Source: Amycolatopsis sp. WAC 01376
GTDB lineage: Bacteria; Actinomycetota; Actinomycetes; Mycobacteriales; Pseudonocardiaceae
Length of the DNA: 64,000 nucleotides
Assembly (NCBI RefSeq): GCF_003947415.1
Contig: NZ_QHKL01000002.1
Coordinates: 310,001-374,000, forward strand
Reading direction: 5' to 3'
Below are positions 40,273 to 50,106 of this stretch, piece after piece; positions within the stretch are counted from its first letter, which is position 1; every line of letters begins with the position of its first letter. The position numbers were made by a program, and so were the translations under genes. The notes below the pieces were generated by a model that worked only from the letters and a program-made list of their open reading frames with translations, was not told where the DNA came from and ran no database searches.

Positions 40273-41286
40273 ATGAGTTCTGCGAGTCCCGGAATCACGC
40301 CAGCCGGCAGTCCGACGATCACCGAGTCCGGTGTGCCGGCAGGTGGCAAACGTGTCCTGCTCGCCAAGCCCCGCGGTTACTGCGCGGGGGTCGACCGCGC
40401 GGTCATCGCCGTCGAGAAGGCACTCGAGCTCTACGGCGCACCGGTGTACGTGCGCAAGGAGATCGTGCACAACCGGCACGTCGTGGACACCCTGCGCGAA
40501 CGCGGCGTGATCTTCGTCGACGAGACCTCCGAGGTGCCGGAAGGCGCGTTGGTGGTGTTCTCCGCGCACGGCGTCTCGCCCGCGGTGCACGCCGAGGCGG
40601 CCGAGCGCAACCTGCGGACCATCGACGCGACCTGCCCGCTGGTGACGAAGGTGCACAAGGAAGTCAACCGGTTCGCGAAGGACGACTACGACATCCTGCT
40701 GATCGGCCACGAAGGCCACGAAGAGGTCGAAGGCACCGCCGGCGAGGCTCCCGACAAGGTGCAGCTCGTCGACACCGACGAGGACGTCGACAAGGTCGAG
40801 GTCCGTGATCCGTCGAAGGTCATCTGGCTGTCGCAGACCACCCTTTCGGTGGACGAGACCATGGAGCGCGTCGATCAGCTGAGGGACAAGTTCCCCGGCT
40901 TGGCCGACCCGCCCAGTGACGACATCTGCTACGCCACCACGAACCGTCAGGTCGCGGTCAAGGCCATGGCCGCCGAGTGCGACCTGGTGCTGGTGGTCGG
41001 CTCGACGAACTCGTCCAACTCGAAGCGGCTGGTCGAGGTCGCGCTGAAGGCGGGGGCGCGCGCGTCGCACCTGGTCGACTTCGCGCACGAAGTCGACGAA
41101 GCGTGGCTCGAAGGAGTCGAGACCGTTGGCGTCACCAGCGGTGCTTCGGTGCCGGAGGTGCTGGTCATGGACCTGCTGGCGTGGCTGGCCGAGCGCGGCT
41201 GGGGCAACGTCGACGAGGTCACCACGGCCAACGAGAAGATCGCGTTCGCGCTGCCGCACGAGCTGCGCAAGGCCGCCAAGGCCTGA
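40273..41286 (+). CDS. ispH: 4-hydroxy-3-methylbut-2-enyl diphosphate reductase
   Basis: Last enzyme of the MEP isoprenoid pathway, a [4Fe-4S] protein making IPP and DMAPP. The 337-residue protein has the three cluster cysteines ([34 protein letters not shown] context with the third Cys at [11 protein letters not shown]) and catalytic Glu in [10 protein letters not shown]. An N-terminal extension of about 25 residues is Ser/Gly/Pro-rich. Equivalent to lytB2 (Rv1110). Confidence 0.95.
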   Translation: MSSASPGITPAGSPTITESGVPAGGKRVLLAKPRGYCAGVDRAVIAVEKALELYGAPVYVRKEIVHNRHVVDTLRERGVIFVDETSEVPEGALVVFSAHGVSPAVHAEAAERNLRTIDATCPLVTKVHKEVNRFAKDDYDILLIGHEGHEEVEGTAGEAPDKVQLVDTDEDVDKVEVRDPSKVIWLSQTTLSVDETMERVDQLRDKFPGLADPPSDDICYATTNRQVAVKAMAAECDLVLVVGSTNSSNSKRLVEVALKAGARASHLVDFAHEVDEAWLEGVETVGVTSGASVPEVLVMDLLAWLAERGWGNVDEVTTANEKIAFALPHELRKAAKA

Positions 41287-41298
41287 CGCCCGCTACGA

Positions 41299-41336
41299 AA
41301 AAGGGCCGCCCGAGGAGTTCCTCGGGCGGCCCTTTT
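41299..41336. terminator. Bidirectional rho-independent terminator after ispH
   Basis: A 17-bp perfect stem, AAAAGGGCCGCCCGAGG against CCTCGGGCGGCCCTTTT, with loop AGTT. A-run on one side and T-run on the other make it suitable for both ispH and the convergent DUF6542 gene. Confidence 0.92.
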
Positions 41337-41375
41337 CGCTGGTCAGGGCTCAGGCGATAGCAAAGGTCCCTTGCT

Positions 41376-42263
41376 TCACCGCTCGTCGTCCCAGGGGCGG
41401 CGGCGCGGCGGCTGCCCTCCGCGGCGCGGGTCGTCCGCGCGCGGCGGACGGCGGCGCGGGGCACCGGGAGCGCTTTCGCCACGCGGGTCACGGCGGCGGG
41501 GTTCGCCCTCTTCAGGCGGCCTCGGCCGCCGAGGCTGACGTCCCGGGGGCGGCGGTTTGCGGGCGCCGGGTTCGGCGTCGCGGCGGGGGCGTCGCTCGTC
41601 GTCGACAGGACGGCGGCGGGGCGGCGCACCCTCTCGCGGGGCACCGTCTCGCGGAGCGCCACGGCGGGACGGCGGGGGCGGGGTCTGCCCGGTCCGGGAC
41701 GCGGGGCGGCCACGACCCGGCGCGGCGGCCGCGGGACGGACAGCGGGCTTGGCCTCGTCGCGACGGTCCGGTTTGGTACCCGGCTTCACCTTCACCGGGG
41801 CGTCGGGATCGCGTTCCCGGTAGATCCGGAAGACACCGATCGCCAAGGTGACGCCGGTGGTGATGGCCATCGTCGGGAAGCCGTTGATCAGCGGCGTTCC
41901 GACGTCGAAGGCTCTCGAGAGCAGGTCCGTGCCCTTGCTGCCGTCCGAGGTCAGGAGGATCACTCCCGGGACGGTCACGGCGAGGACCAGGGGCGGCTGC
42001 ACCATCGGGCCGAACAACCCGCGGCGCTGGACGGCCACCACGGCGGCCACCGCGCCGAGCGCGTAGCAGGCTTTGAACAGCAGGCCCAGGTCCTTCTGCA
42101 GCATCATGTCGACGAAGGCGCCAAGGATGGCGAGCCCGAAGCCGACCAGGACGGCAGCCCACCAGGGCAGCCCGCGCCTGGCGCCGACGAGCGGACGCTC
42201 GTCCCAGGCAACGGGAACGTCGTCGGCATCAGGATCGCTCTGGCGATCGCGAATCGCGGTCAC
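41376..42263 (-). CDS. DUF6542 membrane protein with basic Pro/Arg-rich tail (Rv1111c-like)
   Basis: A 295-residue protein with four predicted membrane helices (about residues 33-145, LPWWAAVLVGFGLAILGAFVDM onward) and a 140-residue disordered tail dominated by Arg, Pro, Gly and Asp (RRRPPRADDPRR-type repeats). The position opposite ispH and before ychF fits Rv1111c. The GTG at 42263 gives the family start; no ribosome site is visible. Function unknown; the tail could bind nucleic acid or anionic lipids. Confidence 0.72.
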   Translation of the reverse strand: MTAIRDRQSDPDADDVPVAWDERPLVGARRGLPWWAAVLVGFGLAILGAFVDMMLQKDLGLLFKACYALGAVAAVVAVQRRGLFGPMVQPPLVLAVTVPGVILLTSDGSKGTDLLSRAFDVGTPLINGFPTMAITTGVTLAIGVFRIYRERDPDAPVKVKPGTKPDRRDEAKPAVRPAAAAPGRGRPASRTGQTPPPPSRRGAPRDGAPREGAPPRRRPVDDERRPRRDAEPGARKPPPPGRQPRRPRPPEEGEPRRRDPRGESAPGAPRRRPPRADDPRRGGQPPRRRPWDDER

Positions 42264-42760
42264 AGGCCCCACCGTATATCCAAGCTGCGGGCATACCGCC
42301 AACAGGCGGTGTGTCTATCGCCTGGTAGTGGTCATTCCGGACCACCCGGACGGGCTGTCCGGGTGTTTACGGGAGGTACTACGAGTAAGTGGCCGACAAG
42401 GTTGTCAGGCCGGGCGAAATGGAGCCTCCGATTCCGGAAGTCGCAGGTGGGGAAGGCTGTGCTCGGCCGTGCGGTACGGGCGCGCCGGCTGCCGGAAGTA
42501 CATGAAGGGGTCCTTCAGGTACTGGGGACGGTGTGAAGGTCGAGTTTCCTCGGCTGAGCCGAGGGAAGGGGGCCTTCACGCGCCGCCGGCGATGGTGGCG
42601 CATATCGACCGACGCCTGGGCTGAAGGGGTCCTTCATCTCGTCGCACGCGGCGAAGGGCGTTTTCCCCGCATCGCATGCGGGGAAAGTCCCCTTCAGCCC
42701 CCGGCACAGCGAACCCCGAGCGAGCCGGCGCCCAACTTCACGCGCCGCCGTCCTGGGCAC
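42264..42760. other. Intergenic region built of several hairpins
   Basis: No gene is supported across 497 bp. It contains hairpin ACCCGGAC/GTCCGGGT (42344-42364) followed by GTTT, an imperfect stem with outer GTGAAGG/CCTTCAC (42533-42579) around a CCTCGGC/GCCGAGG core, and a large one with outer GGCTGAAGGGG/CCCCTTCAGCC (42619-42699) around TTTCCCCGCAT/ATGCGGGGAAA. TGAAGGGGTCCTTCA occurs twice (42503-42517, 42622-42636). Confidence 0.65.
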
Positions 42761-43675
42761 TCACGAGGCCGGGAGTTCGTCCGCCTTCCTGATCAGCGGG
42801 ACCGCCGCCGGGCTGCCAGCGGCGTCCGTCAGCGGGGAGACCGTGCTCCGGAAGCTCTCGAGCGCCTCCAGCTCCCGCCGCCGGGCCGAGATGAAGCGCT
42901 GCAGGTGGGTGCTCGACAGGTTCAGCGCGTCGACCGCGTTGCCCGCGGCCCGGTGCGCGGCCGCGGCGCCCGCCCGGACCTGTTCGACGTCCTCGACCAG
43001 TGCCCGTTCGGTCGCGGCGAACAGCGCGGCGGAAGCCAGTACGGCGAATCCGGTCGGCCCGCAGACGAAGACCCGCCGGTCCAGCATCCAGCGCAGCAGT
43101 TCCGGGTCGGTGTCCAGCGCGGCCACCACGGCCGCGTCGGACGGGACGAACATGATCGTCCCGTAGATCGCGTCGGCCCAGCGCTGGTAGCCCTTGCCCG
43201 CCAGCTCGGCCGCCCGCGACCGGAGCTGCCGGACGTGGACGCGCAGCGCGTCCAGCCGTTCCTCGGGGTCGTTCGTTTCGACGGCCTCGGCCCAGCAAGC
43301 CATGCTCGCCTTCGCGTCGACCGGTACGGTCCGGCCGCCGCCGACCCGCAGCACCATGTCCGGTTTCGCGGCGCCGCCGCCCGCCAGATCCGTTTGCAGG
43401 GTGAAGTGCAGTTCCTCGCGGAGCCCGAGCGCGCGTGCGGTCTCCAGGAGCACCTGTTCGCCCAGTTCGCCGCGGCCGCTGATCGAGGCGAACGCCACCT
43501 CGTACCGCCGCAGCGCGAGCTGCTGCTGATCCGCCTTCGACCGTTCGGCGGCGACCAGTTTCGCCGCCGCGTCCGCCCGCCGCATGCCGTCGTTGTACAG
43601 CCGCCACAGCAGCGCGGCGGCCACGAGCAGCAGCAACGCGAGCACGACGGCCGCGGTGGTGATCACCGTCGCCAC
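42761..43675 (-). CDS. RmuC-like DNA recombination protein
   Basis: A 304-residue protein with an N-terminal membrane anchor (about 5-25), a short coiled coil (30-60) and an RmuC nuclease-like domain (GELGEQVLLETARALGLREELHF, then PDMVLRV, VPVDAKASMACW and AIYGTIMFVPSDAAV). RmuC proteins limit recombination at inverted repeats by an unclear mechanism. It is shorter than enteric RmuC but has the PD-(D/E)xK-type DAK motif. GTG start with GGGAGG. Adjacent to sbcDC, which also acts on palindromes. Confidence 0.8.
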   Translation of the reverse strand: MATVITTAAVVLALLLLVAAALLWRLYNDGMRRADAAAKLVAAERSKADQQQLALRRYEVAFASISGRGELGEQVLLETARALGLREELHFTLQTDLAGGGAAKPDMVLRVGGGRTVPVDAKASMACWAEAVETNDPEERLDALRVHVRQLRSRAAELAGKGYQRWADAIYGTIMFVPSDAAVVAALDTDPELLRWMLDRRVFVCGPTGFAVLASAALFAATERALVEDVEQVRAGAAAAHRAAGNAVDALNLSSTHLQRFISARRRELEALESFRSTVSPLTDAAGSPAAVPLIRKADELPAS

Positions 43676-43840
43676 CGGTACCTCCCCTCCGGATCCGAGT
43701 CGGGGACATCATGGCGGAACCCACCGACAAAAACGCAGCGGCGCGGTCGCGCTCCGTATCTGACCTGCGCCGTCCCCGGCGTGTCGGAAAGCGCGGTGCC
43801 GCCAAGGGCGCGCCTCCCCTCTCCGGCCGGTGCGCGGCCC

Positions 43841-43846
43841 TACCTT
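43841..43846 (+). promoter_or_regulatory. Candidate -10 element for a leaderless sbcD mRNA
   Basis: TACCTT ends 7 nt before the GTG of sbcD at 43854; no ribosome site is visible between. Confidence 0.45.
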
Positions 43847-43853
43847 GGGCTGC

Positions 43854-45005
43854 GTGAAGCTCCTGCACACGTCCGACTGGCATATCGGCCGCACCTTCCA
43901 CGGCGCCGATCTGCTCGCCGAACAGGAAGCCGTGCTCGGCCACGTCGCCGATCTCGTGATCGCCGAGTCGGTCGACGTCGTGCTCGTGTCCGGGGACATC
44001 TACGACCGCGCGGTGCCCTCGGCGGAGGCCGTCCGGGTGGCCACGACCGCGCTGGGCAGGATCCGGCAGGCCGGGGCGAAACTGGTGATGACCCCCGGCA
44101 ATCACGACTCCGCGCCGCGCCTGGGCGCGTTCGCCGAATTCGCCGCGGCGGGCGGTCTGTACCTGCGCGCCACGATCGACGGTCTCGCCGAACCGGTGCT
44201 GCTGCCCGACGAACACGGTGAGGTCGCGCTCTACGGGATCCCGTACCTCGAACCGGAGCCCGCGCGCCACGCCCTCGGCGTGCCCGAGGCCCGCGGCCAC
44301 ACCGGTGTGCTCACCGAGGCGATGCGGCGGGTCCGGGAGGATCTCGCCACCCGGCCGTCCGGGACGCGGTCGGTGGTGCTCGCGCACGCCTTCGTCACCG
44401 GCGGCGAGCCGACCGAATCCGAGCGGACCATCGCGGTCGGCGGCGTCGAACAGGTGCCGGGTTCGGTGTTCGACGGCGTCGATTACGTCGCGCTCGGCCA
44501 CCTACACGGTCCGCAGACCCTCGCCGAGCACCTGCGCTATTCGGGCAGTCCGCTGGCGTACTCGTTTTCCGAGACACGCCAACGGAAATCCGTCTGGCTG
44601 GTGGATCTCGACGCCGACGGGCTCGCCGAGGTCCGGCGGCATGAACTGCCGGTGCCGCGCCATCTCGCGATGCTGCGCGGCGAGCTGGCGGACCTCCTGT
44701 CGGATCCGGAGCACGACGGCCTCACCGACCACTTCCTCTCCTTCACCGTGACCGACCGGGTCCGCCCGATCGACGCCATGCGCCAACTGCGTGAGCGGTT
44801 CCCGTACGCCGTGCACATGGACTGGCAGCCGGAGGGCGGCCATGACGGGGCCGCGCTGAAGTACGCCGAAGCCGTCCGCGGGCGGTCCGACGTCGAGATC
44901 ACGCGTAGTTTCCTCGAGGACTGCCGCGGATCCGCGCCGTCGGACAGTGAGGAGCGGCTGGTGCTGGCGGCGCTGGGCGCTGCGGGCAGGGAGCGCGAAG
45001 TATGA
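43854..45005 (+). CDS. sbcD: Exonuclease subunit SbcD (Mre11-like)
   Basis: A 383-residue metallophosphoesterase nuclease: KLLHTSDWHIGRTF at the very start, VSGDIYDRAVP, MTPGNHDSAPRLG and YVALGHLHGPQ are the metal-binding motifs. With SbcC it opens DNA hairpins and processes double-strand ends. GTG 43854 places the first motif at residue 4, as in the family. Overlaps sbcC by 4 bp. Confidence 0.94.
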   Translation: MKLLHTSDWHIGRTFHGADLLAEQEAVLGHVADLVIAESVDVVLVSGDIYDRAVPSAEAVRVATTALGRIRQAGAKLVMTPGNHDSAPRLGAFAEFAAAGGLYLRATIDGLAEPVLLPDEHGEVALYGIPYLEPEPARHALGVPEARGHTGVLTEAMRRVREDLATRPSGTRSVVLAHAFVTGGEPTESERTIAVGGVEQVPGSVFDGVDYVALGHLHGPQTLAEHLRYSGSPLAYSFSETRQRKSVWLVDLDADGLAEVRRHELPVPRHLAMLRGELADLLSDPEHDGLTDHFLSFTVTDRVRPIDAMRQLRERFPYAVHMDWQPEGGHDGAALKYAEAVRGRSDVEITRSFLEDCRGSAPSDSEERLVLAALGAAGREREV

Positions 45006-47953
45006 GGCTGCACCGGTTGGAGGTCGCCGCTTTCGGGCCGTACGCGGGCCGCGAGGTGGTGGACTTCGACGTGCTCGGCGCCGACGGGTTGTTCCTGCTG
45101 CACGGTGACACCGGCGCGGGGAAGACGACCCTGCTCGACGCCATCGCGTTCGCGTTGTTCGGCACGGTTCCCGGCGCTCGTGGCGAGGTCAAACGGCTGC
45201 GCTGCGATCTCGCCGAGCCCGACCAGGTCACCGAGGTCGTCCTCGAACTGACCGTGCAGGGCCAGCGGATGCGGATCGCGCGCAACCCCGAGTACCAGCG
45301 GCCCAAACGCCGCGGCGAGGGAATGACCCTCCAGCAGGCGAAAGCGGTGCTGAGCTGGGTCGGCACGGTGCCGGCCGGACACGTCGCCGAAGGCATCACC
45401 CGCATCGACGAGGTCGCGCGCACGGTCGAACGGCTCATCGGCATGACGCACGAGCAGTTCTTCCAGGTGGTCTTGCTGCCGCAGGGCGAATTCGCGCGGT
45501 TCCTGCGGGCGAACACGGCCGAACGCGAGGAGTTGCTGGAGCGGCTCTTCGGCACCGAGCGGTTCTCCGACGTCGAAAACTGGTTCGCGAATCTGCGTGC
45601 CGAACGTGGCCGCGAGTTGGCGGCACGGCAGCAGTCGTTGCGGGAGTGGGTCGCGCGGTTCGCGCAGGTCGCACAGGAGGAAGCGCCGGAAGAGGGCCAG
45701 GCCGAGTGGGTCGACGCGGTGCTCACCGAGTCGGCCGAGCGGGTCGCCGAGGCACAGGAGCGGGACGCGAAAGCCCGCGCGGCGGCGAAAACGGCCGAGA
45801 TCGTCTGGCAGGAGAACCGGTCGGCCGCCGAACGCATCCGCCGCGTGCGCACCGCGTACACACGCCTTTCGGCGATCGCCGAGCAGGCGGGGCAGCGCGC
45901 GGAGTGGGCGGAAGAGGTCGAGGCGGCACATCGGGCGGCCGCGGTGGCCGCCGACGCCGATCTCCTCGAACGCAGGCTGGATCAGCTCGCGGAGGCCGAG
46001 TCCGCGGAAGCTCTCCGTGCCCAGGAAGTGCCCGACGCCGCGGACAGTTCCGCCGCCGAACTTCGCGCTCGTGCCGGCAGTCTGCGTGAAGAGGCGGGTG
46101 CTCTCGCCGAACTCGTGGCGGAAAGCGAGCAGCAGCAACGGGATCTGGCTCGTCTGGCGCAGCTGGACGCCGCCGCGGAGAAGGCGCGGAAGCAGGCCGA
46201 AGACTTCGCCGCCGAATTGGGCACCGTGCCGGAGAAGCTCGCGGCCTTGCGGGTCGAAGAGGCCGCTGCCGCCGAGGCCAACGCGAAGCTCGACGGTGCT
46301 CGCACCCGTGCCGACGAACTGACCGCGCTGGTGCGCGACGCCGACGAAGTGCCCCGGGCGCGGCAGGCCGTCACGCAGGCGCGCGAAGTGGTCGGTGAAG
46401 CCGTGGACGGTCATCAGAATGCCCGTCAGCACCGGCTGGACCTGCGGGAGCGGCGTCTCGAAGGGATGGCGGCCGAACTCGCCGCCGGTCTGCACGACGG
46501 CGAGGACTGCCCGGTCTGCGGGGCGACCGAGCATCCGTCGCCGGCGACGCACACCGGCGGTCTGGTCGATCCCGAGGACGAACGCCGCGCCGAAGTCGCG
46601 GAGCAGCAGGCGCACGTGCGGCGCGAGAAGGCGAAAGCCGCGTTGCAGGAAGCCGAAAACGGCCTGGCGGTCCTGATCAAGAGGCTGGGCGAGCACACGG
46701 CCGAGACACTGCGGGCCGAGCTCGGCGAGGCACGCGATCTGGTCGCCACGCTGTCCGAGGCGGCTCGCCGGAAGCCCGCTCTCGAGGCCCAGGTCGGTGC
46801 GCTGGAACGGAAGATCGAGCAGCTGACCGAACGTCGCCGCGCCGCCGAGGGGACCGCCGTCGAGGTCGAGACCGAGGCCCGAGGCCTCGTCGAACGGCTG
46901 GCCGAACGCGAAGAACGGTTGGACTCCGCACGCGGCGAGTTCGCCGACGTCGGGGCGAAGCGTCGGCACCTGCTCGGCTTCGCGACCCGTCTCGACGCGC
47001 TGGCCGAAGCACGGCTCGCCGTCGCCGGCGCCCGCGAACGCCGCGACGAGCAGGCGAAACTGGTCAAGGAAGCGTTGCGGGCCAAGGGTTTCGCGGATCT
47101 CGACGAAATGCGTGCCGCGTCGCGGCCGGACGAGCAGATCACGAAACTGGAGAACAGCCTCACCGACGCCAACGTGATGGAACGGGCCGCCCGCGAGGAA
47201 CTCGCGCAGCCCGAGTTGTTCGGCATCTCGCCGGAGGACGAGATCGACGTCGCCGCTTCGGCGGATGCGGCGCAGGGCACGCGAGCCGAGGCCGAGCAGG
47301 CCTTCGCGGCACTGCGGGCGGCCAAGACCCGGCACACGGACCTGACCGGGCTGGCCGAGCGGATGACGTCCTTCATGGCGGAACTGGCGCCGGTCGAAGA
47401 GCGGTATCGCGAACTGAAGGCGCTGGCCGAAGTGGTCAACGGGCGCGGGCAGAACGCGCGCAAGATGTCGCTGCGCTCGTACGTCCTGGCCGCGCGGCTG
47501 GAGGAGGTCGCGGTCGCGGCGACCGCTCGCCTGCGGACGATGAGCCAGGGCCGCTACTCCTTCGTGCACTCCGACGCCGCCGGTGCCCGGGGTACCCGCG
47601 GCGGGCTCGGCCTCGACGTGCTCGACGACTACTCCGGCACCGTCCGGCCCGCGAAGACACTCTCCGGCGGCGAGTCGTTCCTCGCGTCACTCTCACTGGC
47701 ACTGGGCCTCGCCGACGTCGTCGCCGCCGAAACCGGCGGAGCGCTGCTGGACACGCTGTTCATCGACGAGGGCTTCGGCACGCTGGACGCCGAGACACTC
47801 GACATCGTCATGAACATCCTCGACGAGCTTCGCGCCGGCGGTCGCGTGGTCGGGCTGGTGTCGCACGTGGAGGAACTGCGGCAGCGGATCCCGACGCGGC
47901 TGCGGATCCGGAAGTCGCGTACGGGCTCTTCGGTGGAGATCCACGCCGCCTGA
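45002..47953 (+). CDS. sbcC: Exonuclease subunit SbcC (Rad50-like ATPase)
   Basis: A 983-residue SMC-like ATPase: N-terminal Walker A (LLHGDTGAGKTTLLDAIAF, about residues 34-52), two long coiled-coil arms (about 180-840) meeting at a zinc hook CPVCGATEHP with Cys503 and Cys506, and the C-terminal signature LSGGESFLASLSLALGLADVV plus Walker B TLFIDEGFGTLD. Translationally coupled to sbcD (ATGA). The complex cleaves palindromic DNA hairpins, notable given the many palindromes in this region. Confidence 0.94.
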   Translation: MRLHRLEVAAFGPYAGREVVDFDVLGADGLFLLHGDTGAGKTTLLDAIAFALFGTVPGARGEVKRLRCDLAEPDQVTEVVLELTVQGQRMRIARNPEYQRPKRRGEGMTLQQAKAVLSWVGTVPAGHVAEGITRIDEVARTVERLIGMTHEQFFQVVLLPQGEFARFLRANTAEREELLERLFGTERFSDVENWFANLRAERGRELAARQQSLREWVARFAQVAQEEAPEEGQAEWVDAVLTESAERVAEAQERDAKARAAAKTAEIVWQENRSAAERIRRVRTAYTRLSAIAEQAGQRAEWAEEVEAAHRAAAVAADADLLERRLDQLAEAESAEALRAQEVPDAADSSAAELRARAGSLREEAGALAELVAESEQQQRDLARLAQLDAAAEKARKQAEDFAAELGTVPEKLAALRVEEAAAAEANAKLDGARTRADELTALVRDADEVPRARQAVTQAREVVGEAVDGHQNARQHRLDLRERRLEGMAAELAAGLHDGEDCPVCGATEHPSPATHTGGLVDPEDERRAEVAEQQAHVRREKAKAALQEAENGLAVLIKRLGEHTAETLRAELGEARDLVATLSEAARRKPALEAQVGALERKIEQLTERRRAAEGTAVEVETEARGLVERLAEREERLDSARGEFADVGAKRRHLLGFATRLDALAEARLAVAGARERRDEQAKLVKEALRAKGFADLDEMRAASRPDEQITKLENSLTDANVMERAAREELAQPELFGISPEDEIDVAASADAAQGTRAEAEQAFAALRAAKTRHTDLTGLAERMTSFMAELAPVEERYRELKALAEVVNGRGQNARKMSLRSYVLAARLEEVAVAATARLRTMSQGRYSFVHSDAAGARGTRGGLGLDVLDDYSGTVRPAKTLSGGESFLASLSLALGLADVVAAETGGALLDTLFIDEGFGTLDAETLDIVMNILDELRAGGRVVGLVSHVEELRQRIPTRLRIRKSRTGSSVEIHAA

Positions 47954-47967
47954 CCCGCTCCTCGCGC

Positions 47968-48020
47968 GCTATGAACGGACCGTTCCTTGCAAAATTTGCA
48001 AGGAACGGTCCGTTCATAGC
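47968..48020. repeat. 53-nt palindrome, copy 4 (convergent 3' ends)
   Basis: Perfect 26-bp arms around one base; core CTTGCAAAATTTGCAAG, outer arm GCTATGAACGGACCG. It lies between the stops of sbcC and the convergent ogt. The central base is A, as in copy 2, whereas copies 1 and 3 have T. Confidence 0.9.
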
Positions 48021-48037
48021 ATTCGGAGGGGGCGGAA

Positions 48038-48538
48038 TCAGACCGCTTCGTGCGTCAGCAGCCACTGCTTCGCCGGGACACCCCACCGGAAGTTCCCCAC
48101 GCCGCCGCCGGTCCGCACCACCCGGTGGCACGGCACGAACAACGCCGCCGCGTTCTTCGCACATGCCGACGCGGCCGCCCGCACCGCGGCCGGATTCCCC
48201 GCCAGCGCCGCGTATTCCGCGTAGCTCACCGGCTCGCCGGCAGGCACCTTCCGCAGGATTTCCCAAGCGTGCTCCCGGAAAGCGCCGGACCGTTGCCGCA
48301 CCTCGATGTCGGCGACCGCGTCCAGGTCACCGTCGTGGTACCGGCGGATCGCGGTGCTCACCGGTCCGAGGTCGCGCCGCTCCTTCACCTCGCCGGGGGT
48401 CAGCGACGGCGAGATCAGCGGCGTCAGTTCGGCGACGTCGCTTGTCCAGCCCGAGGCGAGCACGGCCCCGTCACCCGCCACCACGGCGGTGAACGGGCCG
48501 ATCTTCGTGTCCATCGTGGACCAATACGCGATGCTCAT
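48038..48538 (-). CDS. ogt: Methylated-DNA--protein-cysteine methyltransferase
   Basis: A 166-residue suicide repair protein that removes alkyl groups from O6-alkylguanine. The acceptor motif is FVPCHRVV with Cys137, and the helix-turn-helix region VSYAEYAALAGNPAAVRAAASACAKN precedes it. ATG 48538 is favoured by spacing from GGGAG; an adjacent upstream ATG also exists. It overlaps the stop of the Ada-AlkA gene, forming an alkylation-repair operon. Confidence 0.92.
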   Translation of the reverse strand: MSIAYWSTMDTKIGPFTAVVAGDGAVLASGWTSDVAELTPLISPSLTPGEVKERRDLGPVSTAIRRYHDGDLDAVADIEVRQRSGAFREHAWEILRKVPAGEPVSYAEYAALAGNPAAVRAAASACAKNAAALFVPCHRVVRTGGGVGNFRWGVPAKQWLLTHEAV

Positions 48539-50001
48539 CATTCTCCCTTTTCGGCGCGCCACAGGTACATGCCGGCGTACGAGGACCAGGGCTGCCAAGC
48601 CCGTCCGCGTTCGGCCAGCGTCGTTTCGTCGTCGGCGATCCCCAGTGCGGCCGCGCCTCGGCGCACCGCCGGATCGCCGGTCAGCAGGACGTCCGGCGCG
48701 CCCAGTACGCGCATCAGGACGTAGTCCGCGGTCTGATTCCCGATTCCCGGGATCGCCAGCAGTTCCGCGCGCAATTCCGCGGGATCGCGGCCGACGTGGA
48801 CCGAAACCCCGTCCGCCAGCGCGCTGGCCACGGCGGCCACCCGTTCCGGACCGTGTTCGGCGACCTGGGCCGCCGTCGGGAACAGCGTGGTCAACCCTTC
48901 CAGCGACTCGTCGCAGCTGGGCAGGCGTTCGCCGAAGGCGTCGGCGAGCGACGCCGCCTCGGCGGGGGACAGCAGCGCGCGCAGCACGAGTTCGTCGCCG
49001 TCGACGGTGCCAGGCACCCGGATGCCGGGGATCGCCTCGACCAGTGGCGCGAGTGCCGGGTCCGCCCCCAGGACCCGCGCGACCGCCTCCGGGTCGGCGT
49101 CGAGGTCGAGCAGCCGCCGCACCCTGGCCACCGCGCTGCTCAGGTCGCGCAGGTCGGTGAGCCGCAGGTCGCTGCGGACGTGGTCGTCCTTCGCAGTCAG
49201 CCATACGACACCCGAGCCGTGCGCGAGCCGCAGCGTGCGCCCGTAGCCGGTCACCCCGGACTCGTCGCGCGTCACGTGCTCGACGCCGGGGACGGCCCGG
49301 TCGGCCAGGAAGTCCAGCACCCCGGCCGCGTCGAACGGTTTCCGGAACGGCAGCCGCAGGCTCAGCCGGGTCCCGGTCGGCAACTCTTCGGCTTTGCGAC
49401 GCCCGCGACGCAGGCTCGCCGCGCGAAGCTGCGAAGGCGTTGTCGCGAACACCTCCCGGATCGTCTCGTTGAACTGGCGGACGCTGGAGAAACCCGCCGC
49501 GAACGCGACGTCGGTCAGCGGGAGGCCGGACATCTCGATCAACAGGCGCGCCGAGTGCGCCCGATGCGCCCTGGCCAGCGCCAGCGGCCCGGCACCGAGT
49601 TCCGCGGTGAGGACGCGCCCGAGCTGGCGTTCGGAATAGCCGAGCCGCCGTGCGAGCCCCGGGACGCCGTCGCGTTCGACGGCCCCGTCCGAGATGAGCC
49701 GCATCGCCCGCGCGGCGAGGTCGGCCCGGATGTCCCAGTCGGGGGAGCCGGGGACGGCGTCGGGGAGGCAGCGGCGGCAGGCGCGGAAGCCGTTGGCCTG
49801 TGCCGCCGCCGACGTCGGGTAGAAACGGACGTTCTGCTGCTTCGGCGTCGACGCGGGACAGGACGGACGGCAGTAGATCCCGGTGGTGGCCACGGCCATG
49901 ATGAACTGGCCGTCGAACCGGGAATCACGGGCGGCGACGGCGCGGTAACACCGTTCGGTGTCGCGCCACACGGCCCGTTCGGCCAAGGTCTGCTCGGTCA
50001 T
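48538..50001 (-). CDS. alkA: Ada-AlkA fusion: methyl-sensing regulator and 3-methyladenine DNA glycosylase
   Basis: A 487-residue fusion: an Ada-type zinc domain (about 20-90) with the methyl-acceptor region GIYCRPSCP and CRRC, an AraC-type helix-turn-helix (about 100-190, LTDVAFAAGFSSVRQFN) and an AlkA glycosylase (about 205-487) with the helix-hairpin-helix LLAIPGIGNQTADYVLMR and catalytic Asp in LTGDPAVRRG. Equivalent in layout to mycobacterial AlkA. It probably senses methylphosphotriesters, activates its own operon and excises alkylated bases. Confidence 0.92.
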   Translation of the reverse strand: MTEQTLAERAVWRDTERCYRAVAARDSRFDGQFIMAVATTGIYCRPSCPASTPKQQNVRFYPTSAAAQANGFRACRRCLPDAVPGSPDWDIRADLAARAMRLISDGAVERDGVPGLARRLGYSERQLGRVLTAELGAGPLALARAHRAHSARLLIEMSGLPLTDVAFAAGFSSVRQFNETIREVFATTPSQLRAASLRRGRRKAEELPTGTRLSLRLPFRKPFDAAGVLDFLADRAVPGVEHVTRDESGVTGYGRTLRLAHGSGVVWLTAKDDHVRSDLRLTDLRDLSSAVARVRRLLDLDADPEAVARVLGADPALAPLVEAIPGIRVPGTVDGDELVLRALLSPAEAASLADAFGERLPSCDESLEGLTTLFPTAAQVAEHGPERVAAVASALADGVSVHVGRDPAELRAELLAIPGIGNQTADYVLMRVLGAPDVLLTGDPAVRRGAAALGIADDETTLAERGRAWQPWSSYAGMYLWRAEKGE

Positions 50002-50092
50002 GACCTCGATCGTGCCACCAGGTCGAGGGCGCGGCTGGCGGAAATCCGACACGGCGATCAAGGCCTCGGCGGATGGGGCGGCGGACGGCACG

Positions 50093-50098
50093 TAGACT
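50093..50098 (+). promoter_or_regulatory. Candidate -10 element for a leaderless ychF mRNA
   Basis: TAGACT ends 8 nt before the GTG of ychF at 50107, with no ribosome site. Confidence 0.45.
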
Positions 50099-50106
50099 TC
50101 TGGCCC

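Noticed and set aside
42503..42699. CRISPR-like repeat array
   Set aside because: Only two copies of the 15-mer occur, with no regular spacers and no cas genes nearby.
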